From NCBI GenBank assembly GCA_016218445.1, contig JACREC010000022.1, positions 1-32,292 on the forward strand: 32,292 nt of DNA, given 5' to 3'. The stretch is from Nitrosomonadales bacterium. Lineage in GTDB: Bacteria; Pseudomonadota; Gammaproteobacteria; Burkholderiales; Gallionellaceae. Of the stretch, positions 21,656 through 31,598 are shown piece by piece (the stretch's first letter is position 1; every line of letters starts with the position of its first letter). The position numbers and the translations under genes were made by a program. The notes below the pieces were generated by a model that was not told the DNA's origin, did not search any database, and saw nothing but the letters and a program-made list of their open reading frames with translations.

Positions 21656-24600
21656 ATGCTAAATAACATCATAGACTGGTCGGCACGCAATCATTTTCTG
21701 GTGATCCTCGCCACGCTGTTCATCACGCTGGCGGGCATTTATACCGTGGTTAAAACCCCTCTGGACGCGCTGCCGGATTTATCGGATGTGCAGGTGGTCG
21801 TTTTTACCGAGTATCCCGGCCAGGCGCCGCAAGTGGTGGAAGATCAGGTCACCTACCCGCTGACCACTTCCATGATTTCGGTGCCGAAATCCAAGGTGGT
21901 GCGCGGCTTTTCGATGTTCGGCGCATCCTTCGTGTATGTCATTTTCGAGGATGGCACCGACCTCTACTGGGCACGCTCGCGGGTGCTGGAGTACCTCAAC
22001 TCCGCTGCCGGCAAATTTCCCAGGGGCGTTACCCCGCAGATCGGCCCGGATGCGACCGGTGTCGGCTGGGTGTACCAGTACGCGGTGATCGGCGTGAACA
22101 AGACGCTGGCCGAACTGCGCACCATTCAGGATTGGTTCCTGCGTTATCAGCTCACCAAGGCGCACGGGGTATCGGAGGTGGCTTCCATCGGCGGCTTCGT
22201 GCAGCAGTATCAGGTGGCGGTGGATCCGGTGAAGTTGCGCGCATACAACATCCCGCTGATGAAGGTCATGCAGGTGATCCGCGAGTCCAATCGCGATGTG
22301 GGCGGGCGCGTGGTGGAAATGGCCGAGACCGAGTACATGGTGCGCGGCAAGGGCTACTTGCGCGGCACGGGCGACATCGAGAATCTGGTGGTCAAGGCGG
22401 AGAAAGGTACGCCGGTGTTGATCCGCGACATCGCGCGGGTCGAACTAGTCCCGGATGAGCGGCGCGGCCTTATTGAGTTGAACGGTGAAGGCGAAGTGGT
22501 GTCCGGTATCGTCATGGCGCGCTATGGCGAGAATGCGCTGGAGGTGATTGAAAATATTAAAAGCAAAATTGCCGAGATTGCTCCCGGCTTGCCGGAAGGC
22601 GTGACTATTCAGGCGGTGTATGACCGTTCCGATCTGATCAACCGCGCCATCGAAACCCTCAAAAGCACATTGCTTGAGGAAAGCATTATCGTCGCCTTGG
22701 TGTGCGTCGTGTTCCTGATGCATGTGCGCAGTGCGCTGGTGGCCATCGTGATGTTGCCCATCGGCGTGTTGATCGCCTTTATCGCCATGCACGCGCTAGG
22801 TATGAATTCCAACATCATGAGTCTGGGCGGCATCGCGATTGCCATCGGCGCGATGGTGGATGCCGCGATCGTGATGATCGAGAACGCGCACAAACACCTA
22901 GAGCGGCTCAAGGAGGGCGAGTCGCGTTTTGAAGCGATGCTAACAGCGTGCAAGGAAGTCGGCCCGGCGTTATTTTTCTCGCTGCTGATCATCACCGTGT
23001 CTTTCCTGCCGGTATTTACGCTGGAGGCGCAGGAAGGGCGGCTGTTCTCACCGCTGGCCTTTACCAAGACCTTCTCCATGGCGGGTGCGGCGTTGCTGTC
23101 CGTCACGCTGGTGCCGGTGCTGATGATGCTGTTCATACGCGGCAAGCTCATGCCGGAACACAAAAACCCGCTGAACCGTTTCTTGATCTGGGTTTATCGC
23201 CCGGTTATCAAGGCGGTAATGCGCTGGAAGAAGATGACCCTGGTTGCCGCACTCGTGGCGCTTGCGTTGACCCTTTATCCCGCGATGCGTTTGGGCTCCG
23301 AATTCATGCCGACCCTTAACGAGGGGACATTGCTCTACATGCCCGTTTCGCTGCCTGCCATGTCCGTCACCAAAGCGGCGGAACTGTTGCAGACGCAGGA
23401 CAGGATCATCAAGAGCTTCCCAGAAGTCGCGTCCGTGTATGGCGAAGCGGGGCGCGCGCAAACCGCTCTCGATCCGGCACCGCTGGAAATGTTTGATACG
23501 GTGATCAACCTCAAGCCGGAGGCGGAGTGGCGACCCGGTATGACCACCGACAAACTGATTGCCGAGATGGACAAGGCGCTGCAATTTCCAGGCGTGGCCA
23601 ACGCCTGGACTATGCCGATCAAGAATCGCCTTGATATGTTTGCCACCGGTATTCGCACGCCCATCGGTATCAAGGTGTTCGGTAAAAATCTTGATGAAAT
23701 GGAACGCTTGGCCAAGGATATCGAAGCAGCGGTCAAGAATGTTCCGGGCACCACCAGTGCCTTTGCCGAGCGCATTACCGGCGGTTATTACCTCGATATT
23801 GTGCCGGACCTAGAAGCGCTGGCGCGCTACGGAATGGCCGTGGGCGACTTGCTCGACGTCATCTCCACCGCACTCGGCGGCGAGATGGTGACCACCACGG
23901 TGGAGGGGCGCGAACGCTTTGGCGTGATTGTCCGCTATCCGCGCGAATTGCGCAGCAGCCCTGAGCTGATTGCGCGGGAGGTGCTGGTGCCGGCCCCGAT
24001 GATGGGTAATGGGGAAGGCGCGATGATTCCACTCGGTCAACTGGCACGGGTGGAAATCAACAAGGGCGCGCCTGCCATCCGCACCGAGAACGCGCTGCTT
24101 TCCGCCTATATTTTTGTGGACATCCGCAATCGCGATATTGGTTCTTATGTGGCGGATGCGCGCAAGGCGGTGGCTTCGAGCGTGAAATTCCCGCCCGGCT
24201 ACTACGCGACATGGAGCGGGCAGTTCGAATACATGGAGCGTGCCGAAGCCAAGATGAAGATCGTGGTGCCGATCACGCTGCTGATTATTTTCCTGTTGTT
24301 GTATCTCAACTTCATGCGTGTCACGGAGGCGTTGATCGTGATGCTCTCGGTGCCGTTCGCCTTGGTCGGCGGCGTATGGCTGCTGTGGCTGCTCGGCTAC
24401 AACCTGTCGGTCGCAGTGGTGGTGGGCTTCATCGCGCTGGCTGGGGTGGCGGCTGAAACCGGGGTGGTGATGCTGATCTATCTGGAACATGCCTGGGAAC
24501 AGATCAAGGCGAAACGCAAAGCTGAAGGACAAGATCCAACCACTGGCGATCTCTACGCAGCGGTCATGGAAGGTGCGGTAGAGCGGGTGCGCCCGAAAAT

Positions 24601-24787
24601 GATGACGGTGGTGGCAATCATGGCGGGCCTGCTGCCGATCATGTGGGGGACAGGCACCGGCTCTGAAGTAATGCGCCGCATTGCGGCACCGATGGTAGGC
24701 GGCATGATTTCTTCCACTGTGCTGACACTGCTGGTGATCCCGGCAATTTATGCGCTGGTGAAGGAAGCGAGATTGCGTAAGCCGTAA
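21656..24787 (+). CDS. cusA: Copper/silver efflux RND transporter CusA
   Basis: A 1043-residue inner-membrane pump of the heavy-metal-efflux RND family, driven by proton motive force. Typical features are the N-terminal helix (ILATLFITLAGIYTV), LDALPDLSDVQVVVFTEYPGQAP, the TM4 segment GGIAIAIGAMVDAAIVMIENAHKHLE with its proton-relay Asp, and the second half FMRVTEALIVMLSVPFALVGGVWL. The Met-rich periplasmic stretch (EMFDTVINLK, NAWTMPIKNRLDMFATGI) matches the monovalent copper/silver type rather than CzcA. It begins one base after cusB. The length is full. Confidence 0.95.
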   Translation: MLNNIIDWSARNHFLVILATLFITLAGIYTVVKTPLDALPDLSDVQVVVFTEYPGQAPQVVEDQVTYPLTTSMISVPKSKVVRGFSMFGASFVYVIFEDGTDLYWARSRVLEYLNSAAGKFPRGVTPQIGPDATGVGWVYQYAVIGVNKTLAELRTIQDWFLRYQLTKAHGVSEVASIGGFVQQYQVAVDPVKLRAYNIPLMKVMQVIRESNRDVGGRVVEMAETEYMVRGKGYLRGTGDIENLVVKAEKGTPVLIRDIARVELVPDERRGLIELNGEGEVVSGIVMARYGENALEVIENIKSKIAEIAPGLPEGVTIQAVYDRSDLINRAIETLKSTLLEESIIVALVCVVFLMHVRSALVAIVMLPIGVLIAFIAMHALGMNSNIMSLGGIAIAIGAMVDAAIVMIENAHKHLERLKEGESRFEAMLTACKEVGPALFFSLLIITVSFLPVFTLEAQEGRLFSPLAFTKTFSMAGAALLSVTLVPVLMMLFIRGKLMPEHKNPLNRFLIWVYRPVIKAVMRWKKMTLVAALVALALTLYPAMRLGSEFMPTLNEGTLLYMPVSLPAMSVTKAAELLQTQDRIIKSFPEVASVYGEAGRAQTALDPAPLEMFDTVINLKPEAEWRPGMTTDKLIAEMDKALQFPGVANAWTMPIKNRLDMFATGIRTPIGIKVFGKNLDEMERLAKDIEAAVKNVPGTTSAFAERITGGYYLDIVPDLEALARYGMAVGDLLDVISTALGGEMVTTTVEGRERFGVIVRYPRELRSSPELIAREVLVPAPMMGNGEGAMIPLGQLARVEINKGAPAIRTENALLSAYIFVDIRNRDIGSYVADARKAVASSVKFPPGYYATWSGQFEYMERAEAKMKIVVPITLLIIFLLLYLNFMRVTEALIVMLSVPFALVGGVWLLWLLGYNLSVAVVVGFIALAGVAAETGVVMLIYLEHAWEQIKAKRKAEGQDPTTGDLYAAVMEGAVERVRPKMMTVVAIMAGLLPIMWGTGTGSEVMRRIAAPMVGGMISSTVLTLLVIPAIYALVKEARLRKP

Positions 24788-24862
24788 CAAGTTTTGACTG
24801 TAAACGGGCAGCAGCCTAAGCGTCGTTGGAAATGTCCGGCAAAGTAACGAATGGAGAGCGCA

Positions 24863-25198
24863 ATGAAAAAGCGGATTGGGATAATCGCCCTGTTGTTGGC
24901 TGGCGTGGCGCCACTGTCACTGGCTGCTCAGTCGATGGCGGGTATGGAGGCGCAGAAAAAAGCCGAACAGGCCGGCCATCAAGGCATAGGCAAGGTGGTG
25001 GCCGTGGACCGTACAAAATTGAGCATCAAGCTGGCGCACGAGGCGATCAAATCGCTCGGCTGGCCGGGCATGACGATGGACTTCCGCGTGGCGAACGCCT
25101 CACTGCTGGATGGCCTCAAGGCAGGAGATGCAGTGCGGTTTGAACTGATGCAACTCAATCCAAAGGAATGGGTAATCGTCAAAATCGAACGCAAATAA
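24863..25198 (+). CDS. cusF: Periplasmic copper chaperone CusF
   Basis: A 111-residue secreted protein with a signal peptide (KKRIGIIALLLAGVAPLSLAAQ), then a CusF OB-fold. His in IKLAHEAIKSL and Trp, Met, Met in GWPGMTMDF are the four ligands known to hold Cu(I)/Ag(I) in E. coli CusF. The C-terminal LNPKEWVIVKIERK closes the barrel. GGAGAG just upstream supports the ATG at 24863 rather than 24851. It duplicates the domain fused to CusB. Confidence 0.93.
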   Translation: MKKRIGIIALLLAGVAPLSLAAQSMAGMEAQKKAEQAGHQGIGKVVAVDRTKLSIKLAHEAIKSLGWPGMTMDFRVANASLLDGLKAGDAVRFELMQLNPKEWVIVKIERK

Positions 25199-25220
25199 TC
25201 AATGACTAAGGAAGGGCGTC

Positions 25221-25514
25221 ATGGACAAACTGAACCCTTGGCGTGTTGGTGGTGCGCTGGCTTTGACAGCGGGCACCGTCAGCCTGATTTGTGCGCTGGC
25301 CGTTTTTCTGCTTCAGGAAGGGATGATCAATTTTGTGAACGCATGGTTTCACGGGCTGGACCTGTCCCTGATCAGGAGCAACAAGCCATGGACGCTGGGT
25401 GGACTCGTCTATGGGCTATTCGGGGCAACTGTAAGCGGGTTTCTGGGAGGCGTAATATTCGCTTGCTGCTACAACCTGGTGGGCTATTGCCCGGCCTGCA
25501 GCCGGAAGTCTTAA
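25221..25514 (+). CDS. DUF5676 family small membrane protein
   Basis: A 97-residue protein with two membrane segments (about residues 12-32 and 60-86) and the family-type start KLNPWRVGGALALTAGTVSLICALAVFLL. The end has CCYNLVGYCPACSRKS, a Cys pair cluster (CC, CPAC) that could bind metal. DUF5676 proteins are frequent neighbours of CopA and Cus genes; the role is unknown. AAGGAAGGG precedes the ATG. Confidence 0.75.
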   Translation: MDKLNPWRVGGALALTAGTVSLICALAVFLLQEGMINFVNAWFHGLDLSLIRSNKPWTLGGLVYGLFGATVSGFLGGVIFACCYNLVGYCPACSRKS

Positions 25515-25551
25515 GTGACACAGAGAATGTGCAACTGAAAGGGGGGTTAAC

Positions 25552-25770
25552 ATGACACACCATCTATCTGAAGCAGCCCATACCGCAGCCCTCGCGGAGG
25601 CTGGTGCCGGCAAAGACCCCGTGTGCGGCATGACGGTATCTTCCGTCAGCCGGTTTCATGAAGTTTACCAAGGCCGCACTTATCTGTTTTGCAGCGAGCG
25701 CTGCTTGGCGAAATTTCGTGCCGCGCCATCCAGCTATGCAAACACACGTGAGAATTTAAATAGCGTATGA
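25552..25770 (+). CDS. YHS-domain protein
   Basis: A 72-residue protein with a YHS domain: KDPVCGMTVSSVSRFHEVYQGRTYLFCSERCLAKF, in which the Cys of VCGM and the FCSERC pair resemble the metal-binding pattern seen fused to CopA in many copper ATPases. Free YHS proteins commonly accompany copper-efflux genes. It lacks a signal peptide. The stop overlaps the patatin start by four bases (ATGA), so the two are coupled. Confidence 0.85.
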   Translation: MTHHLSEAAHTAALAEAGAGKDPVCGMTVSSVSRFHEVYQGRTYLFCSERCLAKFRAAPSSYANTRENLNSV

Positions 25771-26759
25771 CACACACAGCTCGCATTGGCGTTGTGCTCA
25801 GTTCAGGTGGTGGCCGAGGCATCTACGCGCATACCGGGTTCTTGCTGGCCTTGCAAAGTCTGGGCATCGAGGTCAGTGCCATTGCCGGTTGTAGTGCCGG
25901 TGCAGTGGTTGGCGGCATTGCCGCAAGCGGTGCTGATTTACAGCTATGGTCGGATGCGATCGCCAGCGTCAAGACGCGGGAATACTGGACGCCAGACCCA
26001 TGGTTGCAGTTTATTTGGCGGTTGACCGTTAACAAGGGTCGCGGCTATACCGGGCTGTCTGACACCGAGGCGGCGATTGCCTTTTGCCGCCGCAACCTAG
26101 CGGTACAGACTTTCGAGGAGTGTCGGGTGCCATTCTACAGCTTGGCGATGGACCTGGGTCGCGGCACCAAGAGGATGTTCTCGGGAGGAGATCTGGCACC
26201 GCGCATGATGGCCAGCGCCGCCATGCCGCTGCTGTACCGGCCGGTGGAGATCGAAGGGGGAATGTATACCGACGGTGCAGTGATTGAACTGGCATCCACC
26301 GAGGCGATTTGTTGCAAACATGGCTTGGACGCGCTCATCGTCCATCACACTGCAGTGCATCGTGAGGGTGTGGGAGGTATGGCAAGGGCGGTGAAACAAC
26401 CGTGGTCATTGGTAGAAATCCTGTATTTGCTGCTTTACCGCCACCGCCCGTGGTATTTATCTGATCAACCATTGGCTTTCCATTCCTGTCGTTGCGGCTG
26501 CGGCGCACTAATTGTCGTGCTGGAACCCGATCTGCCGGAGCTGGTCTGGCCGCTGAATACCGGCGGCCCAAAGATTCAGGCCGCCGCCATGTCACAGGCA
26601 TTGGCAAGCTTGCAACCCTATGCGGAGATGTTGATTAGAGATCCGCGCCGTTTGCTGCTACCGCGAACCGGCGAGAGGCGTGCCGCTACACAGGCGGACC
26701 GGCGCAACACATGCCATGAACCGGAACAAGGAAAGGACCGGCATGAATGTAGAAGCTGA
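25767..26759 (+). CDS. Patatin-like phospholipase
   Basis: A 330-residue patatin-family lipid hydrolase with the oxyanion loop SSGGGRG (12-18), the nucleophile elbow GCSAG (Ser43) and the catalytic Asp169 in TDGA. It has no signal peptide, and the Ser-Asp dyad is complete, so it should be an active lipase or phospholipase of cytoplasmic type. A Cys cluster CRCGCG occurs near residue 240. It overlaps the YHS stop by four bases and the next start by 17, placing it inside the copper transcript. Its part in copper response is unknown; membrane lipid repair is only a thought. Confidence 0.85.
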   Translation: MTHTARIGVVLSSGGGRGIYAHTGFLLALQSLGIEVSAIAGCSAGAVVGGIAASGADLQLWSDAIASVKTREYWTPDPWLQFIWRLTVNKGRGYTGLSDTEAAIAFCRRNLAVQTFEECRVPFYSLAMDLGRGTKRMFSGGDLAPRMMASAAMPLLYRPVEIEGGMYTDGAVIELASTEAICCKHGLDALIVHHTAVHREGVGGMARAVKQPWSLVEILYLLLYRHRPWYLSDQPLAFHSCRCGCGALIVVLEPDLPELVWPLNTGGPKIQAAAMSQALASLQPYAEMLIRDPRRLLLPRTGERRAATQADRRNTCHEPEQGKDRHECRS

Positions 26760-27405
26760 TAATTTAGTGCGGGCAGATGCCGCATTCGCCGAAGCGTTAG
26801 TCGAGGCGCTGGACATTCGTGAGCATGAAACCGGCGACCACTCCAAACGGGTAGCCTGTCATACTTTGGTGCTGGCGCGCCGCTTTACCGCAGATACCGA
26901 TCAACTGCGCCAAATTTACTGGGGTGCCTTGCTGCATGATATCGGCAAGATCGGGATTCCGGATGCAATTTTGTTGAAGCAGGGAGCGCTCAATAAAGAT
27001 GAGTGGCAGGAAATGCGGACGCATCCCGAAAAGGGACACCGTATCGTGGCGCAAATTCAGGGTATGGAAGAAGCCGCTGAAATCGTGCTCAGCCATGAGG
27101 AGCGTTTCGATGGGACGGGTTATCCGCGCGGACTCAAGGGCGAGCAGATTTCTCTGGGGGCGCGACTGTTTGCGTTGATTGACACGCTGGATGCGATGAC
27201 TTCTGATCGCCCTTATCGCAAGGCGTTGTCATTCGACCAGGCTTATGCGGAAATCGTCAAAATGAGCGGAATACAATTTGATCCGCTAGCAGTGCAGGCA
27301 TTTCTGGCAGAGGAAACAACGTTGCGCGAAATGGTGGAAGCCAAGTGCATGCAGTCGCACGATCCGGCCATCACGTCAAAGGCAAATGAAAGGAGCAGGC
27401 CATGA
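26743..27405 (+). CDS. HD-GYP domain protein, probable c-di-GMP phosphodiesterase
   Basis: A 220-residue protein made of an HD-GYP domain alone. The HDIGKIGIPD motif is at 65-74, HPEKG at 94-98 and the SHEERFDGTGYP motif at 117-128; these supply the metal site and the GYP signature. HD-GYP domains hydrolyse cyclic di-GMP. No receiver or other sensor domain precedes it. The start at 26743 has AAAGGA five bases upstream. It overlaps the patatin end by 17 bases and the copA-like remnant start by four. Confidence 0.9.
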   Translation: MNVEADNLVRADAAFAEALVEALDIREHETGDHSKRVACHTLVLARRFTADTDQLRQIYWGALLHDIGKIGIPDAILLKQGALNKDEWQEMRTHPEKGHRIVAQIQGMEEAAEIVLSHEERFDGTGYPRGLKGEQISLGARLFALIDTLDAMTSDRPYRKALSFDQAYAEIVKMSGIQFDPLAVQAFLAEETTLREMVEAKCMQSHDPAITSKANERSRP

Positions 27406-27697
27406 CACCCAGCATTGATCCGGTTGGCGGCATGGTAATGGAGCCGCGCAACGCCCCGGCGGAAGACAATACCGAATTGCGCGATATAGCGCGACGCTTC
27501 TGGGCGAGCGCGGTGCTAGCCCGCAGGTTTTTTTGCCGGCAACGATGGCCGGTCTTTTTCCGCCCGCGATACCGGACGCGCTCGCGCCGGTGTTGCTGCC
27601 GCTGTATTACGGCCACAGCGGCTGCGGGTGGATGAGGATGTGCTTTGAATATTCCTTGGTCAAGGCGCGCTATTCGCCTGTAGTTACAACTTGGTGA
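27402..27697 (+). pseudogene. Remnant of a CopA-type copper P-type ATPase (frameshifted N-terminal fragment)
   Basis: The frame starts with a good ribosome site (AGGAG) and reads GGMVMEPRNAPAEDNTELRDIARRFW, then ASAVLA. This matches the region of CopA between its metal-binding CGMALEP motif and first membrane helix (typically CGMALEP...ENPELRDxxRRFW). After about codon 40 the frame is lost. In the next frame, QVFLPATMAGLFPPAIP (27524 on) looks like a helix 1 continuation, and a stop follows at 27697. The rest of the ATPase is missing, and the conserved Cys is Gly. It is probably a broken copA, cut to about 300 bases. A CDS of 77 codons (27402-27635) without function is the alternative. Confidence 0.65.
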
Positions 27698-27766
27698 GCA
27701 AATGCAGTGTTTCGCAAAGCCATTAATTTCCTGCAGCTTGCGGGTACAATTGCCCTGGCTGCATAA

Positions 27767-29603
<1,837 letters not shown>

Positions 29604-29607
<4 letters not shown>

Positions 29608-29876
29608 ACGAAGAAGAATTGCGCAAGAGCGTCGAAAAGCAGGTGAAGCGCATGCAGCGCGCGGATAAAGAGCGCCCCACGCTGTTGGCGCAGTCGGTGT
29701 TCATGGGTACGCTGACGCTGTTGTTCGTGCTGCCGGTGATTGTCGGCGCCTATCTTGGCAACTGGCTGGACGACATGACACAGGGTTATTCGATGCACTG
29801 GACGCTGGGGCTGATCTTTATTGGATTAGTCATAGGCGTGGTGAATGTTTATATGTACATCCGGGAGCACGATTAA
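29604..29876 (+). CDS. atpQ: N-ATPase accessory membrane protein AtpQ (AtpI-like)
   Basis: A 90-residue protein with two membrane helices (about residues 28-50 and 65-86) around GAYLGNWLDD, ending WTLGLIFIGLVIGVVNVYMYIREHD. This matches the small AtpI-like/ATPase_gene1 family coded between atpC and atpB of N-ATPases, probably acting in assembly. The ATG at 29604 overlaps the atpC stop. AtpR, the other membrane protein usually found here, is not present: the next gene, starting at 29876, is atpB. Confidence 0.85.
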
Positions 29877-30562
29877 TGGAAGCGGTAGCAGTCCTGTTTC
29901 GCATCGGGCCGTTTGCGATCACCTCGATTGTGGTGACGACGTGGGGCATCATGCTGGCGTTGGGCGTGTTCTGTTGGCTGGTCACGCGCAACCTCACGCT
30001 CGATCCGGGGCCGTTGCAGGCGGCGCTGGAAGGGGTGGTGTCCGCGATGGAGGAAAGTATAGCTGCGGTGTTGCCGGATCGCGCGCAACTGTTGCTGCCG
30101 TTCATCGGCACGCTGTGGATTTACATCGTGTTTGCGAATCTGGTGGGGGTGATTCCGCACCTGCATGGCCCCACCGGCAATCTGTCGGTGACCGCCGGTC
30201 TCGCGCTGCTGGTGTTTCTGTCGGTGCACTGGTTCGGCATACGCAGCGAGGGGCTGCGGCGTTATCTCAGGCACTATCTCAGCCCCAGCCCGATCCTGCT
30301 GCCGTTCCACTTGCTCAGCGAAGTGACGCGCACCGTCGCACTGGCGGTGCGTTTGTTCGGCAACATCATGAGTCTGGAAATGGCGGCGCTGCTGGTTCTG
30401 CTGGTGGCCGGCCTGCTGGCGCCGGTGCCGTTGCTGATGCTGCACATCGTTGAGTCTTTGGTACAGGCCTATATTTTCGGCATGCTGGCTTTAATCTACG
30501 TGGCAGGAGCGATGCAGTCGCAACAAAATCTTGAACGAAACGAGGAGGGGAATGAGCAATGA
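29876..30562 (+). CDS. atpB: N-ATPase subunit a
   Basis: A 228-residue membrane subunit that forms the ion half-channels. Several hydrophobic helices end with the Arg-bearing helix LLSEVTRTVALAVRLFGNIMSLEM (the conserved Arg is that of RLFGN) and the last helix HIVESLVQAYIFGMLALIYVAGA. It begins at the ATG overlapping the atpQ stop by one base (TAATG) and overlaps atpE by four. The conserved Arg is intact, so the subunit should work. Confidence 0.93.
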   Translation: MEAVAVLFRIGPFAITSIVVTTWGIMLALGVFCWLVTRNLTLDPGPLQAALEGVVSAMEESIAAVLPDRAQLLLPFIGTLWIYIVFANLVGVIPHLHGPTGNLSVTAGLALLVFLSVHWFGIRSEGLRRYLRHYLSPSPILLPFHLLSEVTRTVALAVRLFGNIMSLEMAALLVLLVAGLLAPVPLLMLHIVESLVQAYIFGMLALIYVAGAMQSQQNLERNEEGNEQ

Positions 30563-30825
30563 ATGACATGACATGGTTTACGATACTTTCCACAGTAGGG
30601 GCGGCACTGGCCATTGCGCTGGGTGTGATGTTCCCGGCACTGGCGATGGGGCGCGCGATTGTCCAGGCGCTGGATTCATTGGCGCGTCAGCCGGAAGCGG
30701 AAAAATCCATCATGCGCACCTTGTTCATCGGCCTTGCCATGATTGAGTCGCTGGCGATTTATGTGCTGGTGATTGTGCTGATCATCCTGTTCCGCAATCC
30801 GTTGTTGCAATATCTCCTCAAGTAA
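30559..30825 (+). CDS. atpE: N-ATPase rotor subunit c
   Basis: An 88-residue hairpin of two membrane helices joined by the loop ARQPEAEKS. The ion-binding Glu63 lies in the second helix (LAMIESLAIY), with Ser64 next to it. In the first helix the position of the Na+-ligand Gln of Na+-type c subunits (PGVGQ in Ilyobacter) is Met30 (FPALAMG). Protons are therefore the more likely coupling ion, in line with the H+-specific ring reported for Burkholderia pseudomallei N-ATPase. The ring size cannot be read from sequence. Confidence 0.92.
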   Translation: MNDMTWFTILSTVGAALAIALGVMFPALAMGRAIVQALDSLARQPEAEKSIMRTLFIGLAMIESLAIYVLVIVLIILFRNPLLQYLLK

Positions 30826-30841
30826 GCTGCGGGCAAATATC

Positions 30842-31591
30842 GTGGATTTCGACTGGTCGACTTTTTTTCTCGAAATAATCAACTTCCTGATCCTGGTCTG
30901 GATCTTGAAGCGGTTTTTGTATCGCCCGGTACTCGATGTGATCGCCAAGCGCCGCGCCGGCATCGAAAAAACGCTGGCCGATGCCAGGCGCATCGAAACC
31001 GAGGCGAGTGAACTCAAGCGGCAGAACGAGTACTGTTTGGCGCAATGGGAGGAAGAAAAGGAAGCGGCTCAGGCACGTTTGCACGAGGGGTTGGCGGCAG
31101 AACGCGAGCGCTTGATGGCTGAGATGGAAGCCGCTGTTGCCGAAGAGCGCGAGCGTTGCCGTGTGCTGGACGAGCGGCATCAGCGCGATTTAAAGCGTGC
31201 CGTCGAGGAACAGGGCATCGCACAGGGCGCGGCGTTTTCCGCAAAATTGCTGGCACGCGTCGCCACGCCGGAATTGGAAGCGCGCTTATATGCACTGTTG
31301 CTGGAGGATTTGCGCAGTTTGCCTGCCGGGGACAAGCGCGCTATGGCGGATGCCGCCGTCATCCCCGGATTGCAACTCAATGTGCAAAGCGCGTTTGCGC
31401 TCGACGAAAGCAAACGGGCCGAGTTGACGCGCGCGCTGGCAGAAGTGGCGGGCAAGACGCTGCCGGTCGAATACAGCGAGAATCCAGAGCTGCTGGCGGG
31501 ATTTCAGGTGAGCCTCGGGCCGTGGATTTTGCATGCCAACCTGCGCGACGAATTGAAATTTTTCAGCGGCGCGCTGCGTCATGCCGGATAG
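30842..31591 (+). CDS. atpF: N-ATPase subunit b with delta-like C-terminal region
   Basis: A 249-residue stator subunit. An N-terminal membrane helix ([21 protein letters not shown]) precedes a long coiled coil (about residues 35-135, rich in Glu/Arg/Ala). The last part ([35 protein letters not shown]) resembles the C-terminal domain of delta/OSCP. N-ATPase operons lack a separate atpH, and this fused form replaces it. Translation starts at the GTG at 30842. It overlaps no upstream gene but is 16 bases after atpE. Confidence 0.9.
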   Translation: MDFDWSTFFLEIINFLILVWILKRFLYRPVLDVIAKRRAGIEKTLADARRIETEASELKRQNEYCLAQWEEEKEAAQARLHEGLAAERERLMAEMEAAVAEERERCRVLDERHQRDLKRAVEEQGIAQGAAFSAKLLARVATPELEARLYALLLEDLRSLPAGDKRAMADAAVIPGLQLNVQSAFALDESKRAELTRALAEVAGKTLPVEYSENPELLAGFQVSLGPWILHANLRDELKFFSGALRHAG

Positions 31592-31598
31592 GAATTTG

